Program-made: the position numbers and the translations under genes
The notes under the pieces: model-generated
Databases searched by the model: none
Seen by the model: the letters and a program-made list of their open reading frames with translations, nothing else
What the model was told of the DNA's origin: nothing
From: Acidobacteriaceae bacterium
GTDB lineage: Bacteria > Acidobacteriota > Terriglobia > Terriglobales > Acidobacteriaceae
Length of the DNA: 5,445 bases
NCBI GenBank assembly: GCA_003140705.1
Contig: PLKU01000364.1
Coordinates: 1 to 5,445, forward strand
Direction of reading: 5' to 3'
Shown: in pieces, positions 1 to 5,424 of the stretch
Layout: each line of letters begins with the position of its first letter
Numbering within the stretch: the first letter of the stretch is position 1

Positions 1-22
1 ACCCTCTGCTCCCAAAGCAGAT
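1..22 (-). repeat. Partial tRNA-Pro copy (3'-half fragment), candidate attachment site
   Basis: These bases are identical to 4723-4744, which lie inside the intact tRNA-Pro gene. They cover the whole anticodon stem-loop, one base 5' of it and the first part of the variable loop. Identity stops at 22/23: the sequence continues with CAGATCAT where the tRNA has GCGCTACC, so the D-arm and 5' acceptor strand are absent and this cannot be a functional tRNA. The left edge is cut by the window, so the copy may extend further through the T-arm and 3' acceptor strand. A 3'-half tRNA fragment in the same orientation as an intact gene several kb away is the usual scar of tyrosine-integrase insertion into a tRNA gene. 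That role is inferred. Confidence 0.75.
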
Positions 23-136
23 CAGATCATTTATGGAAACTTGTTGAAATTCATTGGAACTAAGTGCTTTTGATTGAAATGCTTACCGTGTGCTTGCCGG
101 ATCTTGTTGATCCTTGTGGCTCTTGGGTGCTTTGAA

Positions 137-161
137 AGCTACAAAATCGACTACAGCGATG
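137..161 (+). repeat. 25-bp direct repeat, left copy
   Basis: This copy is identical over all 25 bases to 4604-4628 and in the same orientation. Flanking bases differ on both sides (A and G here, C and T at the right copy). It begins AGCTACAAAATCGAC and ends AGCGATG. It lies about 115 bases inside the left tRNA-Pro fragment and upstream of the receptor promoter region. A perfect 25-mer recurring in 5.4 kb is not expected by chance. Its function is unknown; it could be a second, nested recombination site or the trace of a duplication. Confidence 0.85.
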
Positions 162-295
162 GATTTGCCGAGCCGCGTTTTCTGCGTCGCTCCAACGTGC
201 AAATCGCCTTTCGCGGCATGAGATATGGAATTCATCCGGTTTGGCATTTTCTTGCCACGTGACAGAACCGAGGAAAGTCTCTTACCGCAATCTGG

Positions 296-311
296 TGTGA
301 TCTAAATCACT
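296..311 (+). promoter_or_regulatory. CRP/FNR-family-type operator palindrome
   Basis: The sequence TGTGATCTAAATCACT has the form TGTGA-N6-TCAC(T), with perfect GTGAT/ATCAC arms around CTAA. That is close to the known E. coli CRP consensus TGTGA-N6-TCACA. It is centred about 46 bases upstream of the start site expected from the -10 box at 338-343, a position compatible with activation. It suggests that a CRP/FNR-superfamily regulator controls the receptor gene downstream. Which regulator recognises this site in this organism cannot be told from the window. Confidence 0.55.
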
Positions 312-337
312 GCGATAAACTCGGACTTAATCTGTCG

Positions 338-343
338 TATATT
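338..343 (+). promoter_or_regulatory. Probable -10 element of the receptor promoter
   Basis: TATATT fits the sigma-70-type -10 hexamer and lies in an AT-rich patch just downstream of the CRP/FNR-like palindrome. No good -35 hexamer is found 16-18 bases upstream (ATAAAC at 315-320), which fits an activator-dependent promoter. Transcription would begin near 350. That is at or after the ATG at 346 and leaves a leader of about 65 bases before the TTG start chosen for the receptor. Confidence 0.4.
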
Positions 344-402
344 AAATGCAGACCAAATTGGTCGTAGTTTATAGCTGTGCCGTGCGAGGCATACGACGGC
401 CG

Positions 403-407
403 AAGGA
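403..407 (+). promoter_or_regulatory. Shine-Dalgarno deciding the receptor start
   Basis: AAGGA lies seven bases before the in-frame TTG at 415-417. The upstream ATG at 346 has no comparable purine-rich sequence in front of it, only an AT-rich stretch that looks like a -10 box. This makes the TTG the better start. Confidence 0.6.
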
Positions 408-414
408 ATTCCAA

Positions 415-3400
415 TTGAGTCCGTCGAAAAACAATCGTCGAATTGCAGTTCGGCTGAGCTGCTTTCTCTTGTTTCTGGCCGCCGCTGCCTGGGGAGCCGT
501 GGCGGGGAGCATCTCCGGCACGGTGAAAGACCCTTCGGGAAGCGTTGTTCCCAATGCGACCGTCACACTCAGGGAGGTCAACACGGGGATATCCCATCAG
601 GCGCACGCCAACGCCAAGGGATACTACACCTTCCCAGTTCTGCCGGTTGGCCATTACGAGTTGAATGTGCAGGCTTCGGGATTCCAAAGCTACCGGCGCA
701 CCGACATTGAGCTCGATACCGACGCGGCGCTCACGCTTGACGCTTCGCTTGAGATTGGCGGTGTGACGCAGACGGTAAGCGTGACGGACAATACCCTGCA
801 TGTCGAGACGGTCAGCACACAGTTGGGCGAAGTGATCAGCGGACGGCAGATGGCCGCTGTCCCTCTGAATGGGCGCAGCTTCACCGATCTTCTCTCATTG
901 CAACCCGGAGTGGCTCCGTCAACGACAATCGGCTCCAATACAGTTCAAGACGTAGGCGCGACCGTCCTCGAACCATCCGGAACGCTGAACCCCGGCACGA
1001 TTTCTGTCAACGGGCAGCGCGAAACTGCCAACTACTTCAGCGTGAACGGCAGCGACGCGGAAGAGGACGTTAACGCCGGCACCGCAATTATTCCCAACCT
1101 CGACGCAATTGCCGAGTTTCGCATCGTGACGAGCAATTTCGATGCCGAGTATGGGGAGTTCAGCGGAGGACAAATCAGCGTGGTCACAAGATCCGGCGGC
1201 AACGGATTCCACGGCAGTTCATTCGATTTTCTGCGCAATACCGACCTCGATGCGCGCAACTACTTTTCGCCCGCGCGAGGGGCCTATCGCCAGAACCAGT
1301 TTGGCGGAACACTAGGCGGACCGATTCGTCACGACAAGGTCTTTTTCTTCACCGACTATCAGGGCACACGGCAGACACAGGGGATCGACACGGGCGAGAT
1401 AAGCGTCCCGTCGAATGCGGACCGGATGGGCGATCTCTCCGACTTTGTGGACAGCAATGGCAATAGCCTGCTGACGGGGACGGTGGGCGGCCAGTACTTC
1501 GCCCATCTGCTGACACAGAAGCTGGGATATACCGTGTCGCAGGGCGAGCCATACTACTTCAACGGCTGCTCCCAGGCCGATGCACAGGCCGGAAGGTGCG
1601 TGTTTGGGAATGCGCAAATTCCTCAGAGCGCGTGGTCTGTTCCGGCGCAACGGCTGCTCCAATACATACCGGTTCCAAATACCGCCGATGGCTTTGCCAC
1701 CTCCGCTTACAACCAAACCCTGCGTGACGACAAGGCGGGCGCGCGCATGGATGCGAATACACGCTGGGGCCTGCTGTCGGCCTACTACTTCATCGACGAT
1801 TTCAACCTCGATAATCCCTATCCGACTGCGCAGAGCGGGGCCAGCGTTCCCGGCTTCAATGCGCTGACCACGGGTCGGGCGCAGCTTCTGGCATTGAGCG
1901 CTACCAAGGCTCTCAACACCACGACGGTGAATGAATTGCACCTGAGCTACCTGCGCGATATTACCAACCTCGGCCAACCGGTGGGCGGACGCGGCGTGAG
2001 CCTGGTTTCGCAGGGTTTTGAAAATGTCGACGGCAGCGCCAGCATTGTGGCTCTCGACCCGAACGGACAGAGTGTCGAGAATCTGAACTTCAACGGCTAC
2101 TCGACTGGCGCCGCTGCCAACGAGATGCTTCAAGCCAACAACACCTACCAGGCGGCGGACACATTTTCGAAGGTGCTGGGCAGCCACACGCTGAAGTTCG
2201 GCGGCGAATTTCACGCTGACCAGGTAAATGCGCACCCCATTGCACAATTCAACGGGAGCTTCGTCTTCTCCGGCACTGAAACCGGCGTGGACTTTGCGGA
2301 TTTCCTGATTGGCGTGCCCAGCCAGTACAACCAGAGCCAGCTCAATCCGTTTTATGCACGTAACAAATACGCCGGCCTGTTCGCCCAGGACAGATGGCAC
2401 GCTCTTCCGAGCCTGACACTCAATTACGGGTTTCGCTGGGATCGAATCGCGCCGTGGACGGAAAAATACAACCAGATTTCCACTTTTGAAGCTGGCGCAC
2501 AGTCGGCGGTGTTTCCGGGTGCGCCAGCGGGCATTCTCTATCCGGGGGATCCTGGGGTTCCACGAACGCTTGCCCCCATCGGCGACTTGGGATTCGCACC
2601 CCGTGCGGGCGTGGCATGGTCGCCACAGGCCAATTCCGGCAGCGCTCTTGGAAAGCTACTGGGTTCCGCGGGAGCGACCAGCATTCGCGCCAGCTTTGGC
2701 AATTTTTACACCGCAATCGATGCGCTCTCCATCAGCGTGTTGGCCGCAAATGCGCCTTACGGGACCACCTACAGCAGTCCCGCACCGCCGCTATTCGCAA
2801 CGCCCTTCATCTCGGCAGCAGACGGAACCAACAACGGTCAGCCTTTCCCTTACACGCTCGCGCCGCTTAATGCTTCACGCAGCAATCCCGACGGAAGCAT
2901 CGACTGGAGCAACTATGAGCCAATCAGCGGCATTCCAGGGTACGACATTCACAACCGTGTGCCGTATACCGAAGAATGGATGTTTTCGATTGAACGGCAG
3001 GCTGGGCCCAATACAGTTTTCAGCGCGAGCTACGTCGGCACTTCCAGCCATCGGCAACGGGTGCTGATCGAGGCGAATCCCGGCAATCCGGCGCGATGCC
3101 TCAGCCTCAGCCAGCCCAGCGAGATTCAACCTGGCACGCTTACGTGCGGCGCAGGTGGCGAGAACACGGTGTATTACCCGATCGGCGGCGGACAGGTAAA
3201 TGGAACGCGCGGGCCGCTGGGAGCGAACTTTGGCAGCGATGCGCTGCAATCGACGATTGGCCATGCCAACTACAACGCGCTTGAACTCAGCGCCCGCCAC
3301 ACGAGTGGCCGCCTCGAGTTCTCCGCTGCCTACACTTACAGCGAGTCGCTCGATCAGTCGTCCAATATCGGCGAGGAGGTCAATCCCTTCAATCCCGCGC

Positions 3401-3996
3401 TCAGCTATGCGCTGTCGTCGTTCGACGTGAAACACAATTTCGTTCTTAGCTACGAATACCAAATGCCCTTCGACCGGCTACGGAACTCCAGTCGGCCGAT
3501 CCCCAAGGGACTCGTGCAAGGATGGTCGCTTTCCGGGATCACCCGTTTTGCGAGCGGTTTTCCGGTAACCATGACGAACAACGGAGATAATTCGCTGATT
3601 GGCACAAATCCGAATGGAGTAAACAACAGCAGCATCGATGAACCCGACTACAGCGGCGGCCCGCTCAACCTGAACCGCAATCCCCGCAAGAATGGGAACG
3701 ACTACTTCGACTCTACAGCCTTCAGCATGAATGCGCTCGGCACGCCGGGAAGCGCAAAGCGGCGGTTCTTTCACGGCCCAGGCGCGGACAACTACGATAT
3801 GGCAGTTGCCAAGCGTCTACCCCTCACAGAGTCGAAGTCGCTGCTCTTCCGCGTTGAAGGATTCAACGTCTTCAACCACACGCAGTTCAACGGTCCCAGC
3901 TCAGTCGATGGCAACATCGGAAGCTCGACATTCGGCAATGCTATTAGTGCATCGCCACCACGCATTATGCAGGGGGCACTGAAATTCAACTTCTGA
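415..3996 (+). CDS. TonB-dependent receptor, Oar-like, with carboxypeptidase regulatory-like domain
   Basis: This is an outer-membrane beta-barrel receptor that probably imports a bulky substrate (oligosaccharide, peptide or chelated metal) using TonB energy; the substrate cannot be told. From TTG 415 it is 1193 residues, usual for Acidobacteriota Oar-like proteins. Residues 1-30 form a signal peptide: basic start, hydrophobic LSCFLLFLAAAAW core, cleavage likely after AVA. Residues 32-115 are a carboxypeptidase-regulatory-like fold (SISGTVKDPSG; KGYYTFPVLPVGHYEL). TQTVSVTD at 118-125 resembles a TonB box. The plug spans about 130-261 (PLNGRSFTDLLSLQPGV; SGGQISVVTRSGGNGFHG), followed by a large barrel with two close cysteine pairs (385/395, 895/911). 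It ends ALKFNF, with the terminal Phe typical of barrel assembly signals. An ATG at 346 would add 23 residues, but it lacks a ribosome-binding site, overlaps the probable -10 box and spoils the signal peptide. A CRP/FNR-like site lies upstream. The family call is secure. Confidence 0.95.
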   Translation: MSPSKNNRRIAVRLSCFLLFLAAAAWGAVAGSISGTVKDPSGSVVPNATVTLREVNTGISHQAHANAKGYYTFPVLPVGHYELNVQASGFQSYRRTDIELDTDAALTLDASLEIGGVTQTVSVTDNTLHVETVSTQLGEVISGRQMAAVPLNGRSFTDLLSLQPGVAPSTTIGSNTVQDVGATVLEPSGTLNPGTISVNGQRETANYFSVNGSDAEEDVNAGTAIIPNLDAIAEFRIVTSNFDAEYGEFSGGQISVVTRSGGNGFHGSSFDFLRNTDLDARNYFSPARGAYRQNQFGGTLGGPIRHDKVFFFTDYQGTRQTQGIDTGEISVPSNADRMGDLSDFVDSNGNSLLTGTVGGQYFAHLLTQKLGYTVSQGEPYYFNGCSQADAQAGRCVFGNAQIPQSAWSVPAQRLLQYIPVPNTADGFATSAYNQTLRDDKAGARMDANTRWGLLSAYYFIDDFNLDNPYPTAQSGASVPGFNALTTGRAQLLALSATKALNTTTVNELHLSYLRDITNLGQPVGGRGVSLVSQGFENVDGSASIVALDPNGQSVENLNFNGYSTGAAANEMLQANNTYQAADTFSKVLGSHTLKFGGEFHADQVNAHPIAQFNGSFVFSGTETGVDFADFLIGVPSQYNQSQLNPFYARNKYAGLFAQDRWHALPSLTLNYGFRWDRIAPWTEKYNQISTFEAGAQSAVFPGAPAGILYPGDPGVPRTLAPIGDLGFAPRAGVAWSPQANSGSALGKLLGSAGATSIRASFGNFYTAIDALSISVLAANAPYGTTYSSPAPPLFATPFISAADGTNNGQPFPYTLAPLNASRSNPDGSIDWSNYEPISGIPGYDIHNRVPYTEEWMFSIERQAGPNTVFSASYVGTSSHRQRVLIEANPGNPARCLSLSQPSEIQPGTLTCGAGGENTVYYPIGGGQVNGTRGPLGANFGSDALQSTIGHANYNALELSARHTSGRLEFSAAYTYSESLDQSSNIGEEVNPFNPALSYALSSFDVKHNFVLSYEYQMPFDRLRNSSRPIPKGLVQGWSLSGITRFASGFPVTMTNNGDNSLIGTNPNGVNNSSIDEPDYSGGPLNLNRNPRKNGNDYFDSTAFSMNALGTPGSAKRRFFHGPGADNYDMAVAKRLPLTESKSLLFRVEGFNVFNHTQFNGPSSVDGNIGSSTFGNAISASPPRIMQGALKFNF

Positions 3997-4146
3997 GGCT
4001 GAAGACCGTGCAAGTGGACGCGATAACTTTCTTCCAGCGATCATGTTGATTCCTTTCTGACGAAGATCAGCAGGCATCCCTGCAACTCAGGTGGGGTTAG
4101 TTCGTTGTCGCCCACTTGGATGCCTTCCGTTCCACATTGCGCCTGA

Positions 4147-4506
4147 GTCACTTGCTACTCGGAAGTAATCCTCGAAAAGCATTTTGCTGCGACGCAATCC
4201 GCATTTCATGATCTTCGCAATGCACTCGGAACGCTTGGGAACAACCTCAACACAATTCGTCTCCAGTATGAACACGCCGCATTCACTCCCTCAAGTGAAC
4301 TCCTAAAGGACGCACTACAATCCCATTCCGATGCGCTGAGCTTTTTGAATCGCATCGAAGACAACGCATTATCGGCGTCGGAGTTTATGCCCACTCTATT
4401 CACGCTAGATTCACTACGCGATTTCTGGACGTCCCAATGGAATCCTATGGCTGGCAGGCGGAGGAATGCCCGTTCTGAAATTCAAGTCCTCGGCAATTCT
4501 GCCTGA
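4147..4506 (+). pseudogene. Remnant resembling a histidine-kinase phosphoacceptor (DHp) segment
   Basis: Between TGA at 4144 and TGA at 4504 there is an open frame of 119 codons. It contains FHDLRNALGTLGNNLNTIRL, with His at residue 21 encoded at 4207-4209. The H-[DE]-L-R-N pattern, followed by an amphipathic helix and a second helical stretch (SELLKDALQSHSDALSFLNRI), looks like the H-box helix pair of sensor histidine kinases. There is no ATG, GTG or TTG before the His, no sensor part, and no ATP-binding domain after it (no N, G1 or G2 boxes), so it cannot encode a working kinase. It ends about 100 bases before the right 25-bp repeat. It is best read as a decayed fragment, possibly carried in with the island; a chance match or another helical protein is possible. 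The assignment is by eye. Confidence 0.45.
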
Positions 4507-4603
4507 ACGGAATTCACTCTTGGAAATCTCGGAAGAGGAATGAGGGACTTATCCTTGGGAAAACCCTTTTGTTCTTCCACTAAATGATCTCGGAGGCGGG
4601 AAC

Positions 4604-4628
4604 AGCTACAAAATCGACTACAGCGATG
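4604..4628 (+). repeat. 25-bp direct repeat, right copy
   Basis: This is a perfect direct copy of 137-161, ending 65 bases before the 3' end of the tRNA-Pro gene. Unlike the left copy, it runs into TAGC, so that CTACA-GCGA-TGTAG (4618-4631) forms an inverted repeat, and GCTACA at 4605-4610 is complementary to TGTAGC at 4627-4632. Together with the left copy it forms an inner pair of repeats nested inside the tRNA-derived pair. Confidence 0.85.
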
Positions 4629-4693
4629 TAGCGGTAAAAAGCAGATGCCTGGCTGGAAGCGGACATATCGCTTGATTTATCAATACTTTAAAA

Positions 4694-4770
4694 TGGTCGG
4701 GGCGGAGGGATTCGAACCCCCGACCCTCTGCTCCCAAAGCAGATGCGCTACCAGGCTGCGCTACGCCCCG
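4694..4770 (-). tRNA. tRNA-Pro (anticodon UGG)
   Basis: Read on the minus strand, the 77-base gene folds as a complete cloverleaf. It has a CGGGGCG/CGCCCCG acceptor stem, a D-arm with GCGC stem, an anticodon arm TCTGC-TTTGGGA-GCAGA giving anticodon TGG, variable loop GGGTC, and T-arm GGGGG-TTCGAAT-CCCTC with one G-T pair. The discriminator base is A and CCA is encoded (4694-4696 on the plus strand). The UGG anticodon reads CCA and CCG and, with modification, more of the proline codons. The gene lies 32 bases after the DUF4112 stop codon on the same strand. Its anticodon arm is duplicated at 1-22, which marks it as a probable integration target. Confidence 0.98.
4723..4744 (-). repeat. tRNA-Pro segment duplicated at the left edge (candidate att site)
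   Basis: These 22 bases within the tRNA-Pro gene are identical to window positions 1-22. Identity ends at 4744, one base 5' of the anticodon stem in tRNA sense. That is consistent with strand exchange in the anticodon arm, a known crossover position for tyrosine integrases. The other end of the shared block cannot be set because the left copy is cut by the window. Confidence 0.75.
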
Positions 4771-4783
4771 ACGTACCAGATTG

Positions 4784-4789
4784 ATTGTA
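4784..4789 (-). promoter_or_regulatory. Possible -10 box of the tRNA-Pro gene
   Basis: On the minus strand this reads TACAAT, followed by CAAT, and lies 13 bases before the mature tRNA 5' end. The tRNA at the right edge has the near-identical TACAATCGAT at a similar distance. No strong -35 hexamer is seen, and readthrough from the DUF4112 gene is also possible. Confidence 0.35.
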
Positions 4790-4802
4790 TCGCGAATCGT
4801 TC

Positions 4803-5360
4803 TCAAAACTGCATTCCGGCCGGGGCCGAAAGGGTCTGCCCAAGCCATACGATCAGCCACAACACGAGCGCCACCGGAATGGCGAAGATCAGCGCCAGGC
4901 CCAAGCCAAGCATTAGAAGAAATGCCCAGTCTTTTCCTGTGTGCTTGCGTGGTTCGCCCAGGTGCAGGCAGAGCAGCAGATAGTTGCGACGGTTGGCCTT
5001 CCACACAATGTCGAAGATGTCGCCGAAGAAGGGAATTGAACCCACCAGCACGCCGATCCCCAGGTTCACCGCCATCCGTACCAGCGTCACGTAGGGCACT
5101 CCACGCACCCACGCCGCCAGCGGAATAATCAGCGAGAGCAGTCCCGCCAGCACATCGCCGAGCCCCGGAACCAGCCCGATAATTCCGTCGATGCCAAAGC
5201 GAACCCTTGTGCCGGGAATGCGAAATGCCTCATCCAGCAGGATCGCCAGCCTATGCAGCGTCTCGTCGCGGAAAATCCAGGCGCCTCGGTTCCAGCGATC
5301 CGCGCCCAACGTGCCGGCTGGCATCCTGGTCTCCGCCGAAATTGGGTCGGTGCGGGGCAA
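4803..5360 (-). CDS. DUF4112 domain-containing membrane protein
   Basis: This 185-residue protein has the DUF4112 layout. The first signature, at about 42-69, reads LDEAFRIPGTRVRFGIDGII followed by GLVPGLGD; the second, at about 108-126, reads GSIPFFGDIFDIVWKANRRN. Hydrophobic segments at about 57-85, 91-113 and 147-175 suggest an inner-membrane protein with two or three spans, or one with a re-entrant glycine-rich loop. The repeated G-x-[IV]-P-x-x-G-D pattern is characteristic of the family, whose function is unknown. The start is a TTG at 5360 preceded by GAGGA with a seven-base spacer. No in-frame ATG or GTG lies just upstream, and the next in-frame ATG (residue 13) lies inside the variable N-terminus. 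It is transcribed toward tRNA-Pro and divergently from the second tRNA. The family call is firm; no role can be given. Confidence 0.9.
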   Translation of the reverse strand: MPRTDPISAETRMPAGTLGADRWNRGAWIFRDETLHRLAILLDEAFRIPGTRVRFGIDGIIGLVPGLGDVLAGLLSLIIPLAAWVRGVPYVTLVRMAVNLGIGVLVGSIPFFGDIFDIVWKANRRNYLLLCLHLGEPRKHTGKDWAFLLMLGLGLALIFAIPVALVLWLIVWLGQTLSAPAGMQF

Positions 5361-5367
5361 GAGCGTG

Positions 5368-5372
5368 TCCTC
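5368..5372 (-). promoter_or_regulatory. Shine-Dalgarno for the DUF4112 TTG start
   Basis: GAGGA on the minus strand lies seven bases before the TTG at 5360. It supports that start over the ATG at residue 13. The ATG at 5374 overlaps this site and is in a different frame. Confidence 0.5.
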
Positions 5373-5404
5373 ATGGTTGAAGGTCTCTTCACCTGATTCG
5401 ATGC

Positions 5405-5410
5405 TACAAT
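5405..5410 (+). promoter_or_regulatory. Possible -10 box of the right-edge tRNA
   Basis: TACAAT sits 14 bases before the tRNA 5' end, so transcription would start around 5417 with a leader of about eight bases. A TTGAAG hexamer occurs at 5377, but its spacing of 22 bases is too long for a normal -35. Confidence 0.4.
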
Positions 5411-5424
5411 CGATAGGATATACG

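Larger units (their letters stand above)
23..414. other. Non-coding left flank and receptor upstream region
   Basis: This stretch of about 390 bases has no convincing gene. It holds four TTGAAA-like hexamers near the att-like fragment (33, 44, 54 and 74), the left copy of the 25-bp repeat (137-161), a CRP/FNR-type palindrome (296-311), a probable -10 box (338-343) and a Shine-Dalgarno sequence (403-407). A short open frame from a TTG at 74 to 262 encodes a peptide with a hydrophobic start. It has no clear ribosome-binding site or recognisable family, and it runs through the repeat, so it is not called as a gene. Confidence 0.6.
3997..4693. other. Gene-poor stretch with a decayed coding remnant
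   Basis: No intact gene is seen on either strand. The stretch contains the start-less kinase-like frame (4147-4506), a more AT-rich tail (4507-4603), the right 25-bp repeat (4604-4628) and the 3' flank of the minus-strand tRNA-Pro gene. Minus-strand open frames here are short and have no recognisable content. A small hairpin at 4070-4083 (GCAGG, loop CATC, CCTGC) follows the receptor gene but has no T-tract, so no terminator is called. Confidence 0.55.
23..4722. mobile_element. Candidate tRNA-Pro-integrated island or remnant, no integrase seen
   Basis: The segment lies between a tRNA-Pro 3'-half fragment at the left edge and the intact tRNA-Pro gene at 4694-4770, both in the same orientation. 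In the standard model for integration into a tRNA gene, the left copy would be the displaced original 3' half. The 3' half of the present gene, including its CCA, would then have been brought in by the element. A second pair of direct repeats (137-161 and 4604-4628) sits just inside the ends. Contents are one large outer-membrane receptor gene, one kinase-like remnant and non-coding DNA. No integrase, excisionase, relaxase or transposase is visible, so the element would be decayed, non-autonomous, or part of a larger island extending left of the window. The boundary evidence is direct; mobility is inferred. Confidence 0.4.

Noticed and set aside
137..161. 25-bp repeat as a promoter, because GCTACAAAATCGA resembles the tRNA -10 regions
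   Set aside because: There is no suitable -35 element and no gene or RNA starts just downstream of either copy.
74..262. Short plus-strand open frame (62 residues) with a hydrophobic start and a lipobox-like ALGC
   Set aside because: It begins at a TTG without a clear ribosome-binding site, has no recognisable family, and runs through the 25-bp repeat. The right copy of the repeat is not in a similar protein, so shared coding is unlikely.
1312..2400. Long minus-strand open frame (362 residues) inside the receptor gene
   Set aside because: It is antisense to a confidently assigned gene. Its composition is a reverse-frame shadow, with no domain and no regulatory signals of its own.
4070..4083. 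Hairpin GCAGG-CATC-CCTGC after the receptor gene as an intrinsic terminator
   Set aside because: The stem has only five pairs and is followed by AACTCAGGTGGGG with no T-tract.
4557..4570. GGG-AAAA-CCC-TTTT as a terminator
   Set aside because: A three-pair stem is too weak to support a terminator call.
4618..4631. CTACA-GCGA-TGTAG as a BlaI/MecI operator
   Set aside because: Known BlaI/MecI operators have the half-sites closer together, and there is no BlaI-like regulator or target gene beside it.
4645..4983. Plus-strand open frame reading through the tRNA-Pro gene and the DUF4112 gene
   Set aside because: Its GAEGFEPPTLCSQSRCATRL stretch is the translated antisense of tRNA-Pro, a known source of spurious proteins. 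The remainder is antisense to DUF4112.
4618..5112. Minus-strand open frame of 164 residues overlapping DUF4112 and tRNA-Pro
   Set aside because: It is out of frame with the DUF4112 gene and passes through the tRNA. It contains the VAQPGSASALGAEGRGFESL-type artefact of tRNA translation.
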